From NCBI GenBank assembly GCA_022036555.1, contig CM039122.1:62001-126000 (forward strand): a stretch of 64,000 bases of DNA, read 5' to 3'. The position numbers and the translations under genes were made by a program. Positions within the stretch are counted from its first letter, which is position 1. Each line of letters opens with the position of its first letter. This DNA is from Microstegium vimineum (taxonomy: Eukaryota > Streptophyta > Magnoliopsida > Poales > Poaceae). Positions 1 to 11,255 of the stretch are shown piece after piece. The notes below the pieces were generated by a model. The model was not told the origin of the DNA and made no database searches. It saw only the letters and a list, made by a program, of their open reading frames with translations.

Positions 1-394
1 TTCAGTTGTCAGGTGAAGCACCGGGTGTATGTAGTTTGGTCCACAGCCGCACAATCTTGTGCATCTATTTGACTGCCCTTCTTGGGAGTTGGGAGTCCAG
101 CGAGGTTGCCCAATATGAATGAAGTGGCATCAGCCAGTCCAGGGACTTCACTTACCGGTAAGGGAAACTGCAACGTTGCCTCGGTTGTTTCTCAGTACCG
201 TATAGAGTCACTGTCCAGAAGATGACAGTGAATCTTTGTAAATACCTGTTCGGTTCTTTTTTTTTGCCTTCCGTATCTGAATCTGATCCCATTCCCACGG
301 TTGATCTGACTGCCAGTTTATGGTGTACGGAGTAGGAGTATGTCTTTGTTGCCAGGTGAACCGGTTCTAGTTTGGTCCAGAGCCGCACAAACTT

Positions 395-652
395 GGCCAT
401 GTTTAGTTCACCTAAAAACCTCAAACTTTGGCACTATATAAAAAGAATATTCTTCGTCACATCAAACTTACGGTACATGCATGAAGTACTAAATGTAGAC
501 GAAATCAAAAGCTAATTGCACAGTTTTCTTTAACTTTGCGAGACGAATCTTTTAAGGATAATTAGTCCATGATTGGACACTAATTACCAAATACAAACGA
601 AAAGTGTTACAATTTTTTTTTCATCCACTTTCCACCATCTAAACACAACCCT
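395..652. mobile_element. MITE-like element with imperfect terminal inverted repeats
   Basis: The ends read GCCATGTTTAGTTCA at the left and CTAAACACAACC at the right, which is an imperfect inverted pair around GTTTAG/CTAAAC. The interior is AT-rich and carries GAGACGAATCTTTTAAG-type sequence, common in Tourist/hAT-like MITEs of grasses. It interrupts the second copy of the flanking duplication, which supports an insertion. The exact ends and the target duplication could not be settled by eye. Confidence 0.5.
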
Positions 653-710
653 GCATCTGTGTTCACTGACCATTTTCAGAGGCTCACAAACTGGCTAACT
701 TCGGCATCTA

Positions 711-933
711 GGGGCTGTTTGGTGCCCGGTCACACTCGGCCACGGAGTTTGTGGCGCAGCCACCGATCTTGTGGCATCTCGTGGCGGACAAGTTGGTCGC
801 CACAACTTGGCGAAAAGCAAATCAGAAAAAGTTTGTGGCTGCCCCAGTATAAGTAGGAACCAAACAACGATAAAATAGGATGGCCGTTACAACCGTGGCG
901 TGGCGAGTCACGGCCGTAAACCAAACGCTCCCC
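711..933. mobile_element. MITE-like element, GGGGCTGTTTGGT terminal repeats
   Basis: The left end GGGGCTGTTTGGTGC is mirrored by the right end CCAAACGCTCCCC. TA flanks both sides (709-710 and 934-935). It contains no coding capacity; short open frames here are chance. It is inserted in the second copy of the left-edge tandem duplication. It could be a Tourist-type (TTA/TAA) or other TIR MITE; the target duplication is too short to decide. Confidence 0.5.
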
Positions 934-1139
934 TAGTATTTCACGGCTGCCCAATAAGAATGACGTGTCAGTCAGTCAGTTCAGGGTCTTATTTACCGGC
1001 AAGGGAAACGGCAACATGGCCTCAGGTTGTTTTCCCAGTACCGTACAGAGTCAATGTCCATAAGATGACAGTGAATCTTTGTAAATAATACATGTTCTGA
1101 ATGTTTGGTTGATCCTAGCACTGCTACACAAAGCGGCTT

Positions 1140-1312
1140 TAATCCCGGGTCCCATCCGGGACTAAAGCCCCCCCAGTCCCGGTTGGTTGCCCCGGGACTA
1201 AATGTTGACCTTTAATCCCGGTTGGTGTTACCAACCGGGACTAAAAGGGTCTTCAGATTGGGCCACTCGGCCAGCCCTTTTAGTCCCAGTTGGTAACACC
1301 AACCGGAATTAA
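1140..1312. repeat. Subterminal repeat array of CACTA element (left)
   Basis: Several inverted units of the type TAATCCCGGTTGGTGTTACC and their complements form hairpins. In En/Spm such arrays bind the TNPA-type protein; that role here is inferred from the superfamily. The sequence matches the array at the other end (9800-10025). Confidence 0.8.
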
Positions 1313-2181
1313 AGGTTCTGTTTTTTTTCTTTTATTTTCTTTTCCATTTTGGTTTCTTATTTGTTTTGGTTATTGGTTTCAATTAGATTTCTAAATACGT
1401 ATTCTCCGCTACTAATCTATGTATACGCAAATATATATTTAGTTCAAGCATTACAGAAAATGAAACTTAAAGCTATATATAGTGAAACAGTATATCAAAG
1501 CATTATACACAGACATGTTTGAACACTAATTCATAGACCCACGACTCAAATGTCATACAAATCTTTATCCGTGTTAGGCACTAGTCGTTCTGCGGGGTTG
1601 TAGTGGTAGTCTCCCTTGGGATTGATGACTTGGTCCATCAGAAATCCTGCAATTCTTTCTTGATGTGCTTTGATCTTGACCGGTTCCATCACTTGCTCCT
1701 TCAACCATAGCTCCTTCAATTTGCAATAAAGGCAAAATACATTAATATATATAAGATTTATTTAATAGCAACTACTAAAAAGTTACATATGACGTACCCG
1801 CTGTTTGTCAATAGGAGTCCTTTTTGCAAAATTCGCGAGGTACTCGCAGATGTAGAATGCGCAAGTGTTGGTTCCTTACCGCTGCTTTAGTACCCACTGT
1901 AGAACGATAGGATCTGGAAGTGGCGCTTTCAGCTCTGGCCGGTGCTTCTCAACGTACCAAGACCAAACCCTACCCAATAATTGATCGTTTGTTTACTATT
2001 GCAGAGTATAAAGAGCAGGAATCAATAATATCTAAAGATTCAAGTTACCCCTTGATAATGCCGATCATATCTCTATAATCATCAAGTTTTTTTTGCAACG
2101 AGTCATAGACCAACACTGTACTTTTAGGGATAACGAAGACTATGAGTATCCAGTGATAGCTGCAATTGTTTATAGATAGTC

Positions 2182-2182
<1 letters not shown>

Positions 2183-2226
<44 letters not shown>
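2183..2226. repeat. (AC)n then (AT)n microsatellite
   Basis: An uninterrupted AC dinucleotide run of about 32 bases passes into AT repeats. It lies in an intron position of the Ulp1-like pseudogene. Confidence 0.9.
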
Positions 2227-2472
2227 CTTTATGTTGAATTGAGTAAGTAAACTAAAATGTGCACACTCACCCTATGTTTTATGGGAAGAGTATATATTTC
2301 TTTTCCTTTTGGTTGATCAAAAACCTACGAAGATTCCTCTCTGTTTGCTCTTTTCATTTGGCGTAGGGAGTCTTCGGGTCCTTGAATATAATGTTTGGAT
2401 CTATAAAACCAATCGTCTTTTCCTTGATAAGTCTAAGGTCTCTTATAATGTCCCTGTAAAGAAAGACATGTT

Positions 2473-2476
<4 letters not shown>

Positions 2477-2528
<52 letters not shown>

Positions 2529-2529
2529 T
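2477..2529. repeat. (TA)n microsatellite
   Basis: A run of TA repeats with one phase slip (ATAAT), between two exons of the Ulp1-like pseudogene. Confidence 0.9.
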
Positions 2530-4440
2530 ATGCTACACCGTGAGATTACTAAAAAATGATTCACTTACAGACAATAGCAACCGACGAGGGATTTGTCCAG
2601 ATCGTTCATGTGGCATAGCGGATGTAACTCAGTGAACTGGACGCACATAATGTCATCACCACAGAAGTAATCGTGTTGTCTAATCCTGACACAAATATTA
2701 TCATTGACGTCTGGCTCAGCACTCTTGCACGCCTCCATGTACCACTTGTTTAGCTTGTACATTTGTGTGCTAGGTTCATTGAGTGCCGCACATTTGTGTG
2801 CCAGGTTCATTGAGTGCCGCAGGATTGTATAGACTCCTTCCAAATTCATATGTCCTTATCCACTTATCGACTACCGTGGCTTTCGGGCAGGTTTCTTCGT
2901 TGAGCACTTCGGAAACATGTAAACCCGTACCTTTGAGAAAATCTTCGAGTCCTTTGTAATCGATATCTAGAGGTAGGAGTTCGGAGAGAATCGTGTTTGA
3001 TCCATATTCATTGATCCCCGGGGGCACTGAGTGTTGCGATTGTTCCCCTAGCTGTGGGACACCTTTGCCCACTTTTTTCTTTTTTGTCTCCTCTTCAATG
3101 GACTTGGACATTGTGCGCTCATAGTATGAGAGTGGGGTAGGCTTAAGAGATTCACGTCTCTTTTTCTCCCTCTCACGCACCGCTTTCCTTAGTTCTCCTT
3201 GTTTGAGCAACAAGTACGGAGACTCGTCCTTCTTCGCTTTATTTTCCTTGCACTTCTTGAAGAAATCTTGCACCTTTGAGAGTGGTGTATCCTCCTCAGT
3301 GTTCGCGGTGATAATTTTTTTGTGAATGACAACTCTCTTCCTCTTTGGCTCTGGTGGGGTCGACGCCAAAGCCTTCGCTTGTGACTGTCGTGGAGGCGAT
3401 GGAGCGGGCGGTGGAGGAGAGGGAGATGTAGCCGTGTCTCCCACTGGTCCGTCATCGCCCGCAACACTATGGCCACTTGGTGAATTTATTATTGGGCTTA
3501 GCATGGGGGAGTGCCTGCCGTGACAAAACAACAAGTTATATGTGATTAAACCACTTAGTAATGCAATACAAATTTGTTAGGGCTAGTGATGTAGAACGAG
3601 ATATGATTAATTCGTACCTAGGGTTAGGCTGAGGAGGATACGCCGGAGGACTGGGGGATACCCTAGGAATGATGATGTAGCGTTTCCGCCAGCAAACGAA
3701 TGCCTTCTCCGCATCTCCTACCGTCTTCTCCCCATCATCTCCCTCGATGTCAAGCTGCACATTGATGAACTCTTTGACAACTCGATCCACCGAGACAACA
3801 GCATATCCAACTGGTATTACTGCTCCATGGATTTTGGGGGTCTTCGTAGGATCCGCGGGAGACACAAAACCGGTAGCCACCATGATTGTGTCGACGGCAG
3901 TCCCCCGTGGAATGTGCAGCTCACATACTATGATAGGTTGAGTGATGTCATCCACAGGGAACCACAGTTTCGCGTCATCTCTAGCCATTGGCAACTCCGT
4001 GGATGTGCAACTGCTTTTTAACTGACCGGGGGCTGATGTTAACTATCGGCCCTGATGCAGTATGTTGCTTCTGTAAAGCTGCCTGCACTTTCTTTTCTAT
4101 CTCCTGTTCCATTCTCTCTTCGAGACGTACTCCGCGTGCATTCACTTCACGGGCCTCTTTCTGGGACTCGAGAATCATTTCCTCCATCCTCTTAAACCGC
4201 GCCGCCTCTTCCGCCTTCTTTCTAGCGCGACTTCTATATGACTCTCTATCTTTCGCAAAGCCGAGCTCCCAAGACACCTCCCCATATCCTCTCGTACGCC
4301 CGCCATGCTCAGGATTCCCCAGTGCGTATGTCAACTCATCCTTCTCTCTGTCCGGGATCCACACTCCCGTTTCAACTAAGCTTCGAGCCGGAACTGAATA
4401 TGTCATGTAAACAACAACAAATATGATATGATTAGATAGT

Positions 4441-4578
4441 GTTTACGTTGATTAGGGTTTCATGATTAGGGATTACGATTAGGGTTTAGGTTGATTATGG
4501 TTTGCGATTAGGGTTTAAGTTTAGTGATTGCATCAAGATGGACGGCCGGTTAGAGTTTAGGGTTTAGGGTTAGGGTCC
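4441..4578. repeat. Cluster of telomere-like TTTAGGG motifs
   Basis: GATTAGGGTTT-type words recur, and a near-perfect plant telomere stretch (GTTTAGGGTTTAGGGTTAGG) lies at about 4555-4574. On the minus strand this is just upstream of the start codon at 4406 of the Ulp1-like pseudogene, in its 5' UTR, promoter or first intron. Telobox motifs occur in plant promoters and 5' regions; a function here is inference. Confidence 0.7.
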
Positions 4579-5290
4579 ACGAATTGTTGTGGTCACCAAA
4601 ACGACGAGCATACGTCTCGCTCGACGGCCGGTAACAAGTAAACACGAGACGTTGGCTCGATGGCCGATCATACACGACCTCGGTTCGATGGCCGATCACA
4701 CTCCGGCGGCGGCGCTGCTGCACAAAACACATTAGCATTTCCTCACCTCACAAAACACGATGGTGGCGGCACTGCTGCACAAGACGATGACAACGCGGAC
4801 GACGTCGGCGTTGCTGCACAGACAATGACAGCGCGGACAGCGGGGGCGCTGCTGCATAGGACAGCGCGGACGGCAAGGCCTGCGCGGAGAGAGGGAGGAG
4901 GAGGATGGGCGGGCGGCGCGGCAAGGTCCTCCGGCGGCAGGGGCACAACGCCCGCCGGTGGTGCAAGGGGCCGGTGCGCGGGCAGAGGAGAAGAGAGGGA
5001 GGAGGAGGCCGGATGGTGAGCGCGGACGGCGGCGCGAGGGTGGACGGCGGCGCGAGGGAGATGATGGCCGGCGTGCGCGCACGTGGGCCGCCGGGCGGAG
5101 GAGATGGCGGTGCCACGGCGAGGACGGCGCAGATGGCACGCACGGCGAGGAAGGCGAGCGCGGACGACGACGACGGTGGCGCGAGGGCGCGAGCGAGGAC
5201 GGAGATGGCGGCGGCGCGAGGGAGACGGTGGAGGAGGCGGCGCGATGGGGAAGACAAGTGTTCTTCCCTGAGAGATGGGGAAAGTATATA
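4579..5290 (-). other. GC-rich leader region of the CACTA Ulp1-like gene
   Basis: This stretch is about 70 percent G+C. It contains many overlapping open frames on both strands with low-complexity Arg/Ala/Pro/Ser translations, none of which resembles a protein. It lies between the putative TATA box at 5285 and the first plausible start codon at 4406. It is best read as promoter-proximal leader sequence, possibly with an untranslated exon and an intron. Confidence 0.45.
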
Positions 5291-5292
5291 TA
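5285..5292 (-). promoter_or_regulatory. Putative TATA box of the Ulp1-like gene
   Basis: On the minus strand GGTATATATACTTTCC directly follows the central subterminal-like array. Its position is that of a core promoter just inside an element end. Only the TATATATA word supports this. Confidence 0.4.
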
Positions 5293-5302
5293 CCTAGGGG
5301 AC

Positions 5303-5424
5303 CTTTAGTCCCAGGCCGTGGCACCACCCGGGACTAAAAGGCCTTTAGTCCCGGGTCGTGGCACCACCCGGGACTAAAGGTATGACTTTTAGTCCCGGGT
5401 GGTGCCACGGCCCGGGACTAAAGG
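5303..5424. repeat. Central subterminal-like array with a different consensus
   Basis: Four units of CTTTAGTCCCGGGTGGTGCC and its complement ACGGCCCGGGACTAAAGG are packed in 120 bases. The outer arrays read CCCGGTTGGT rather than CCCGGGTGGTGCC. One side abuts a T-rich stretch like that next to the left end array (1313-1370), and the other side abuts a TATA-like promoter. This is how one would expect two element ends to look if fused. Confidence 0.8.
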
Positions 5425-5963
5425 TTTTTTTTTGTTTTTACAATTCTGGTTTTTGCTTTGTTGGTTTATCTTATAACTATGTTTATTATTGTTAATTACA
5501 TAGTAATGTATATGGTAGGCAAAAAATATTTAAAAATATCATTTGGATTCCCATTTGGCTTATTGTACACTAGAAAATTTTATAACATAAATTCTATTCT
5601 TTTCTTTTACAAATGTCAATTAATGTAAATAGCGAGTACTATTCAATTAATGCAAAAATATATTGGTCATCTTAAAAATAAAAAAGTGGTGGCTTTGTAT
5701 ATGAAGTATGTTTTTGCATCTATGTAACGTTAAGTTTTCGTTGTTGCATCATTAGTTGTCGAAATACACGTGTCCGATAATCCTGTGCGTCGAATAGAAA
5801 ATCTATTAATTAAAATAATCATTATTTGACTAACTTTTTAATACAGATGTACATTCGTCCTGTTATTTGAAAAGATAAAACAAAAGAAAACATGAAAAAT
5901 ACATCCGTTACAGTTATTACATAAAGTGGTGAACTTTTTGACGTATGAAACCCTTGGTTATGA
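5425..5963. other. AT-rich non-coding segment within the CACTA element
   Basis: This is downstream of the transposase pseudogene stop. No open frame, RNA gene or repeat is recognisable. It begins with a T tract like that beside the left end array of the element. Confidence 0.5.
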
Positions 5964-8900
5964 TCATTCCTGAAACCATAGAGTGTCCTCTGCATTGAGC
6001 AGGATACTTGGATCTTTCGTCACGCTGAAGGGTGGGATTCGGTCATCCCTTTCATAATCTTCTGACATGTCTGACTTGTCCTCAATTCCCACGATGATTC
6101 TTTTCCCTGAAAGAACTACGTGACGTTTTGGCTCTTTGTCAGTTGATTTGTCATCGGTTTTCCCTTTCTTGGGTTTTGTAGACATGTCCTTCACATAGAA
6201 CACCTGATTCACATCAGCAGCAAGCACGGATGGTTCATCTTTGTACCCAACACTATTTAGGTCCACTGTTGTCATCCCATACTCCTTGTCCACAGTTACC
6301 CCACTCGTCTTCACCCAATGGCACCGGAACAGAGCGACTTTAAAATTAGGAGCGTAGTCTAGTACCCAAATTTCCTCTATGCGGCCATAGTATGTATGTC
6401 TCTTCCCATTTGGGTCTATGGCATCTACGCGGACACCACTGTTTTGATTTGTGCTATTTTTGTCTTGGGAAATGGTGTAAAATGTGTTTCCATTTATCTC
6501 GTACCCTTTGTACGTGAGGATGTGCCACGATGGTTGCCTTGACAACAAATACAGTTATTCATATATAGTGTCTTCACCTTGACATTGTTTTCGTAACCAA
6601 CCACTGAAAGTTTCCATGTGCTAACGCGTGATCCAATCTTCATTCTTCCCCGGGAATTTGGATCGTAGGGAATCCTTATGTACCTTGATATACGGCTCCA
6701 CCACAGATGAGTTTTGAAGAACCGTGTAGTACGCTTTGTTGAAATAATCGTCCTCCGCACCAACATATGTTTTCTTTCCAAGTGTTCCCTTTCCACTAAG
6801 GCTGCCCTCGTGTCGCGATTCAGGAAGACCAATCGGGTCAAGGCCTGGAAAGAAGTCAACATAGAACTCAACGACCTCCTCTGTCCCGTAGCCCTGGACG
6901 ATGCTTCCTTCTGGCCGAGCACGTTGGTGAACATATTTCTTCAGTACTCCCATGAACCTCTCAAAGGGGAACATGTTGTGTAGAAACACAGGACCGAGAA
7001 TCTGGATCTCCTTGACCAGGTGAACAAGGAGGTGTGTCATGACATCAAAGAAGGATGGAGGAAACACTAACTCAAAGCTGACAAGACATTGAACCACATC
7101 ATTTTGTAGAGTAGCTAGTTCCATTGGATTGATTGCCTTCTGAGAAATGGCATTGAGGAATGCACATAGCTTCACAGTGGCCAGACGTACATGTGGAGGT
7201 AGAATTCCTCTTAAATCAACTGGGAGCAACTGCGTCATAAGCACATGGCAGTCGTGCGACTTTAAGTTTAGGAATCTCTTCTCTGGCACATTTATTATAC
7301 GCTTTATGTGTTGGACGAGAATCCAGATGGAACCTTCATGCTGCTAAGGCATTCAAACATGCTTTCCTTCTCTTCCTTGGTAAGGGTGTAGCTAGCAGGT
7401 CTTAAGTATTGACGTCCATCAGGTGTCTTCTCTGGATGCAGGTTGTCCTGTTCTTTCATGGTCTGCAAGTCCTGCCGTGCTTCAAGTGAGTCCTTAGGCT
7501 TCCCGTAAACACCCATGAAACCTAGAAGGTTAACACAAATATTCTTTGTCACGTGCATCACGTCGATCGGATGGCGGACCTCAAGGATCTGCCAATACGG
7601 TAGCTCCCAAAATATCGACTTCTTCTTAAACACTGGTGCGTGACCAGCAGCGTCTTTCGGTACAGGCTCGCTGCCCTGTCCCTTTCCAAAGACTACTTTC
7701 AGATCCTTGACCATCTCAAGTACATCTTCTCCTGTTCTGTTGTGAGGCTTCTTCCGGTGGTCTGGCTTGCTATTAAAAATGCTTTCCTTTCTTTCTAGCC
7801 TGGTGATTCGTAGAAAGAAACCGACGATACCCAAGGTACACGACCTTTCTAGATTTTTTTCAAATATACACTCTCAATGTCATCAAAACAGTGTGTGCAT
7901 GTATTGTACCCCTTGTTTGTTTGTCCTGAGAGATTACTTAGAGCAGGCCAATCATTGATTGTTACGAACAACAATGCTCGCAGGTCAAAGTGCTCCTGTT
8001 TGTACTCATCCCACATACGTACACCTAGTTTGCTCCATAAAAGTAGGAGTTCGTCAACTAATGGTCTTAGGTACACATCGATGTTGTTGCCAGGTTGCCT
8101 CGGGCCTTGGATGAGCACCGACATCATAACAAACTTCCGCTTCATGCACAACCATGGAGGAAGGTTGTAGATACACAGAGTTACAGGTCAGGTGCTATGA
8201 CTACTGCTCTGGTCCCCAAAAGGATTAAAACCATCCGTACTTAAACCAAACCTTAAGTTTCGTGCGTCGTCTACGAACTCCTTGTATTCTCTGTCTATTG
8301 CTCTCCACTAGGAACCATTAGCAGGATGTCTCAGCATGTTGTCTACCTTACGGTCTTCTTTGTGTCATCGCAACAACTTCGTATGGTCCCTGATTCTGAA
8401 TAGACGTTTCAGGCGTGGTATTATAGGAGCATACCACATAACCTTAGCAGAGATTTTCTTGATGGGATTTTCTTCGCCTTCAACATAGCCAGGGTCATCT
8501 CTCTTGATCTTATACCGAGAAGCTTCACATACGGGGCACACATTCAAATTCTTGTAGCCCTCCCCACGGTAAAGGATGCAGTCATTAGGACATGCATGTA
8601 TCTTCTCGATTTCTAATCCCAAAGGACAGACAATCTTTTTTGCTTCGTACGTAGTGCTGGGCAGTTCGTGACCCTTCGAAAGCATCTTTTTCTGGATCTT
8701 CAATAATTTCCCAAACGCCTTGTCGGATAGGCCACTCTGTGTCTTCCATTGTAACAACTCCAGTGTTGTACCCAACTTCTTTTGCCCATCTTCAGCAGTC
8801 GGGTATAGTAATTGTTTGTGATCCTCTAGCATGCGGTCAAACTTAGTCTTTACCTTTTTGCCCTCACAATCCATTTGTGCCTCACGAATGACATTAGCAA

Positions 8901-9297
8901 AAGCATCATCTTCATCCAATGCCTCTTCTGCCCCTGTCTCTTTTTCACCTTCTCCCATTTCAGTATCATTGAAGTCACCAAATTGAGCGATGATGTCGTC
9001 AGGGCACAATTCTTCCTCTTCTTCACCTTCTTCCATCATAACCCCGATTTCACCGTGCTTGGTTCAACAAATATAGCTTGGCATGAAACCTGACTTCAAC
9101 AAGTGTGAGTGAATAATCCTTGAGCTTGAAAATTCCCTCAGATTCTGACACAGGACGCATGGACAACGCATGAAACCATTCTGCTTGTTTGCATCGGCCA
9201 CTCTTAAGAAATAATGCACGCCATCAATGAACTCTTTGGAGCGGCGATCGACATTGTACATCCAATGTCGTGTCATCGTCTGCATATTAGATGACAT
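5964..9297 (-). pseudogene. TNP2-type CACTA transposase, degenerate
   Basis: From 9297 downwards: an N-terminal transposase-associated domain (MTRHWMYNVDRRSKEFIDGV) and an acidic stretch (8980-9039). The TNP2/Transposase_21 core follows in pieces at 8365-9039, 7849-8151 and 7304-7834; recognisable words are CPNDCILYRGEGYKNLNVCP, GLSTDGFNPFG, DEYKQEHFDLRALLFVTIND and the HPIDVMHVTKNICVNLLG block. Next come a DUF4218-like segment (6621-7289, HDCHVLMTQLLPVDLRGILP) and a DUF4216-like C-terminus (5964-6548, VALFRCHWVKTSGVTVDKEY). TGA near 8365 replaces a tryptophan codon, TAG lies near 8310, and frame changes occur between blocks. The gene would excise and insert CACTA elements if intact. Confidence 0.9.
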
Positions 9298-9799
9298 ATC
9301 ACGTTACTAATTTTCTAATATTTGTAAATAAATTACAAAACAAACAAGTAATTTAACTTTAAAAAAGAAAGAGGATGACGATTTAATGTGTAAAATAAAT
9401 TAAAGTTTGTGTGTTTGTGTGTGTGTGTTTTAATTGATTATTTGACCCAATATTCTATATTTTCTAGTTTTACTAAATAAAATAAATTAAAAAATCCATG
9501 AGTTTTCCTAATTAATTATCCATGAAATATTTTCGAACACATACTAGCAATAATAACCTTCCAACAAGTGAGATTATTAGAGGGCAAGAAAATGACATAC
9601 GATGCAATAAAACATAAGAGGACAGAGTAAGTAACCTTTCAAACAAGTAGAAGGATGCGTAGAAACGTCGAAATCGATCGATGGCAGGAGACGAAGCAAG
9701 AACAAGCAAGAACACAACAAGAACACAAGAACAATGTGAGCTCTCGTGCAAATAGTGAGAGCTAGGGAAGAAGAGAACAGTTCAAATAGAGGCGTGGAG
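9298..9799. other. Leader region of the TNP2 pseudogene
   Basis: AT-rich sequence between the first transposase exon and the right-end array. It includes a TGTGTG run at about 9411-9430. No protein-like frame is seen. It presumably held the promoter and 5' UTR. Confidence 0.4.
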
Positions 9800-10025
9800 A
9801 TTTAGTCCCGGTTGGTAACACCAACCCCGACTAAAGTCCACGATTTGCTCCCGGTTAGAGCCACCAACCGGGACAAATTCTTTAGTCTCGGTTGGTAACA
9901 AGCTCCCTACCTGACACGCCCTGACAACCTAGCCGTTGGGCAGGGACCTTTAGTCTCGGTTGATGTTTTCAACCGAGACTAAAGGTGTTTTTAGTCCCGG
10001 ACGCAAAATGATGCGGGACTAAAAG
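9800..10025. repeat. Subterminal repeat array of CACTA element (right)
   Basis: Inverted units such as TTAGTCCCGGTTGGTAACAC and TCAACCGAGACTAAAGG are repeated several times, with some decay. They match the left array (1140-1312). Confidence 0.8.
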
Positions 10026-11072
10026 GGATTTCGGGCCATCGACCAAAGGCCGTTTGTAGTAGCGTAGGCCACGTACTAGCTTCCCCCAATAATATATGAA
10101 ACAGGGTTGGCAATGACGAAGCTTATGGCCATTTCAGGATTCAGTTCCCCGGCCACCAGGCTTGCTGCTTTGTTATGTTTCGCTGACATATATGTTTGTT
10201 CCTACAAAACGTGCTGTACCAAGTCTTGCTCGATCTTCCACGTGCGGCGTGCCAGCATCCTTCCGTGTGAAGAACGATTTTTCATCTAAAAATTAAAGCC
10301 CGATAAAATTATTTTCACTGTCACATTCTTTTTTTATATACATTCACTGTCACATTCTGAATGTGTAAGTCTTGTAGGGTACTATATACTCTTCAGTCCT
10401 TTTTTCCTTTCTTTTTTTTTTGGAAAAAAAAGGTTTTCCGAACGCTTTAATTCATGGAGAAACAAGCCTCTTTTTTTCTTCTTCTTTGGAATATTCCTTT
10501 ACCCTGTTTGTGAGATGAGGATTGGATCTTTGAGTGAGAGAGATATTTCTCGTCGTCACCTGCATGGCAGCATGGCATAGCCACTAGCTAGCTCATTCCT
10601 GCTGCATGCCCTCCTTCACCCATCTCCAGTTACTACCTGTAGCACTTGAGCAGGAGCTGTACATTCCCTGTTCATGTAGTAGTCATATGCATGTGCGTTG
10701 CCTGCGCTGCGAGCCGGCCAAGACGTGTACGATAGCAGGGAGCTAGCTAGCATTGTACCAAGTGAATTTGGACCTTGTATCTTTGATTTCGTCGCCATTT
10801 TCAGAAAATATATACTATATCTGTAAGGCATGGCGGCACTGCTGATCGAGATGGACCCCTCCCACACATGGCCCCTGTCGAGGATTGGAGTTTGTGTCGT
10901 GTTGCGCTGAGCTATAGCCTCAGCTCATCAGGTTGGAATTTGGATGGATTAGCTAAGCTAACAGCTCTCCTCGGTCTACATTTCACTTCAATTCATGCAG
11001 TCCACAGTCCCAGATCAAAACAAGTGTACTACTGCGAACCAATATTTTACATCTCCCGGCTATGATATCTAA

Positions 11073-11255
11073 CCCTGGGCAAAAATAACCGGAACTGAAA
11101 ACCGAATCGAAAGAACCGAAACCGAAATTTTGGTTCTCAAGAATCGAATTAACCAATCAAATTTCGGTTCCCAGACTCGGTTAACCGAAATAACCACAAT
11201 TGAAAAACAATCCCAATAAACCTTAGGACGGTTTCGGTTAACCGAACACCCAGGC
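11073..11255. mobile_element. MITE-like segment rich in AACCGAA words
   Basis: The ends CCTGGGCAAAAATAACCGG and CGGTTAACCGAACACCCAGG are roughly inverted. The interior repeats ACCGAAACCGAAA-like words and GGTTAACCGAA. It looks like a short TIR element, but the family is uncertain and no target duplication was confirmed. Confidence 0.4.

Larger units (their letters stand above)
8..1087. repeat. Diverged tandem duplication, about 240-bp unit
   Basis: Bases 8-247 and 347-1087 are two copies of one unit. The shared blocks are AGTTTGGTCCACAGCCGCAC (31-50) against the near-identical 370-389, and the stretch ending GATGACAGTGAATCTTTGTA (about 119-240 against 958-1087). The second copy is longer because two MITE-like segments sit in it (395-652 and 711-933); without them the copies are about 240 and 260 bp. 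A 99-base spacer separates the copies. No gene is seen here. The family of the unit is not recognised. Confidence 0.6.
1563..4406 (-). pseudogene. CACTA-borne Ulp1/C48-protease-like gene, degenerate
   Basis: Read from 4406 downwards, the first exon encodes a charged coiled-coil segment (KKAEEAARFKRMEEMI). A frameshift near 3990 leads into a DUF8039-like segment (start LWFPVDDITQPIIVCEL). A proline-rich linker and a basic region follow, down to about 2776. The C-terminal part is a cysteine-protease-like domain of the Ulp1/SENP (C48) family. It has a histidine in YHWILIV (about 2150), an aspartate in VLVYDSL (about 2105) and a cysteine in GTNTCAFYICEYL (about 1850), which matches the H-D-C triad order. 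Introns with GTAAGT donors separate these exons. An in-frame TGA in the 2310-2440 exon and a TAA after LKQR (about 1890) show decay. Ulp1-like domains are a known cargo of plant CACTA and Mutator-like elements; their role in transposition is unclear. Confidence 0.75.
1119..10064 (-). mobile_element. CACTA (En/Spm) DNA transposon, defective, possibly composite
   Basis: The left terminus starts CACTGCTACA at 1119 and the right terminus ends TGTAGTAGCG at 10064. Each departs from the canonical CACTACTACA by one position. TAG is duplicated at 1116-1118 and 10065-10067, as expected for the 3-bp target duplication of this superfamily. Subterminal arrays of TTTAGTCCCGGTTGGT-type inverted units lie inside both ends. 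Two pseudogenes run on the minus strand, a TNP2-type transposase and a Ulp1-like protease gene. A third subterminal-like array with a different consensus sits in the middle (5303-5424), so the element may be a fusion of two elements. Stops and frameshifts in both genes make autonomous movement unlikely. Confidence 0.9.

Noticed and set aside
2309..2509. Plus-strand frame ending in repeated Tyr-Ile
   Set aside because: Its tail is a translated TA microsatellite, and the rest is the complement of a Ulp1-like exon.
4660..5327. Six overlapping long open frames on both strands
   Set aside because: The stretch is very GC-rich, so stops are rare. The translations are low-complexity Arg/Ala/Pro/Ser and none has domain character.
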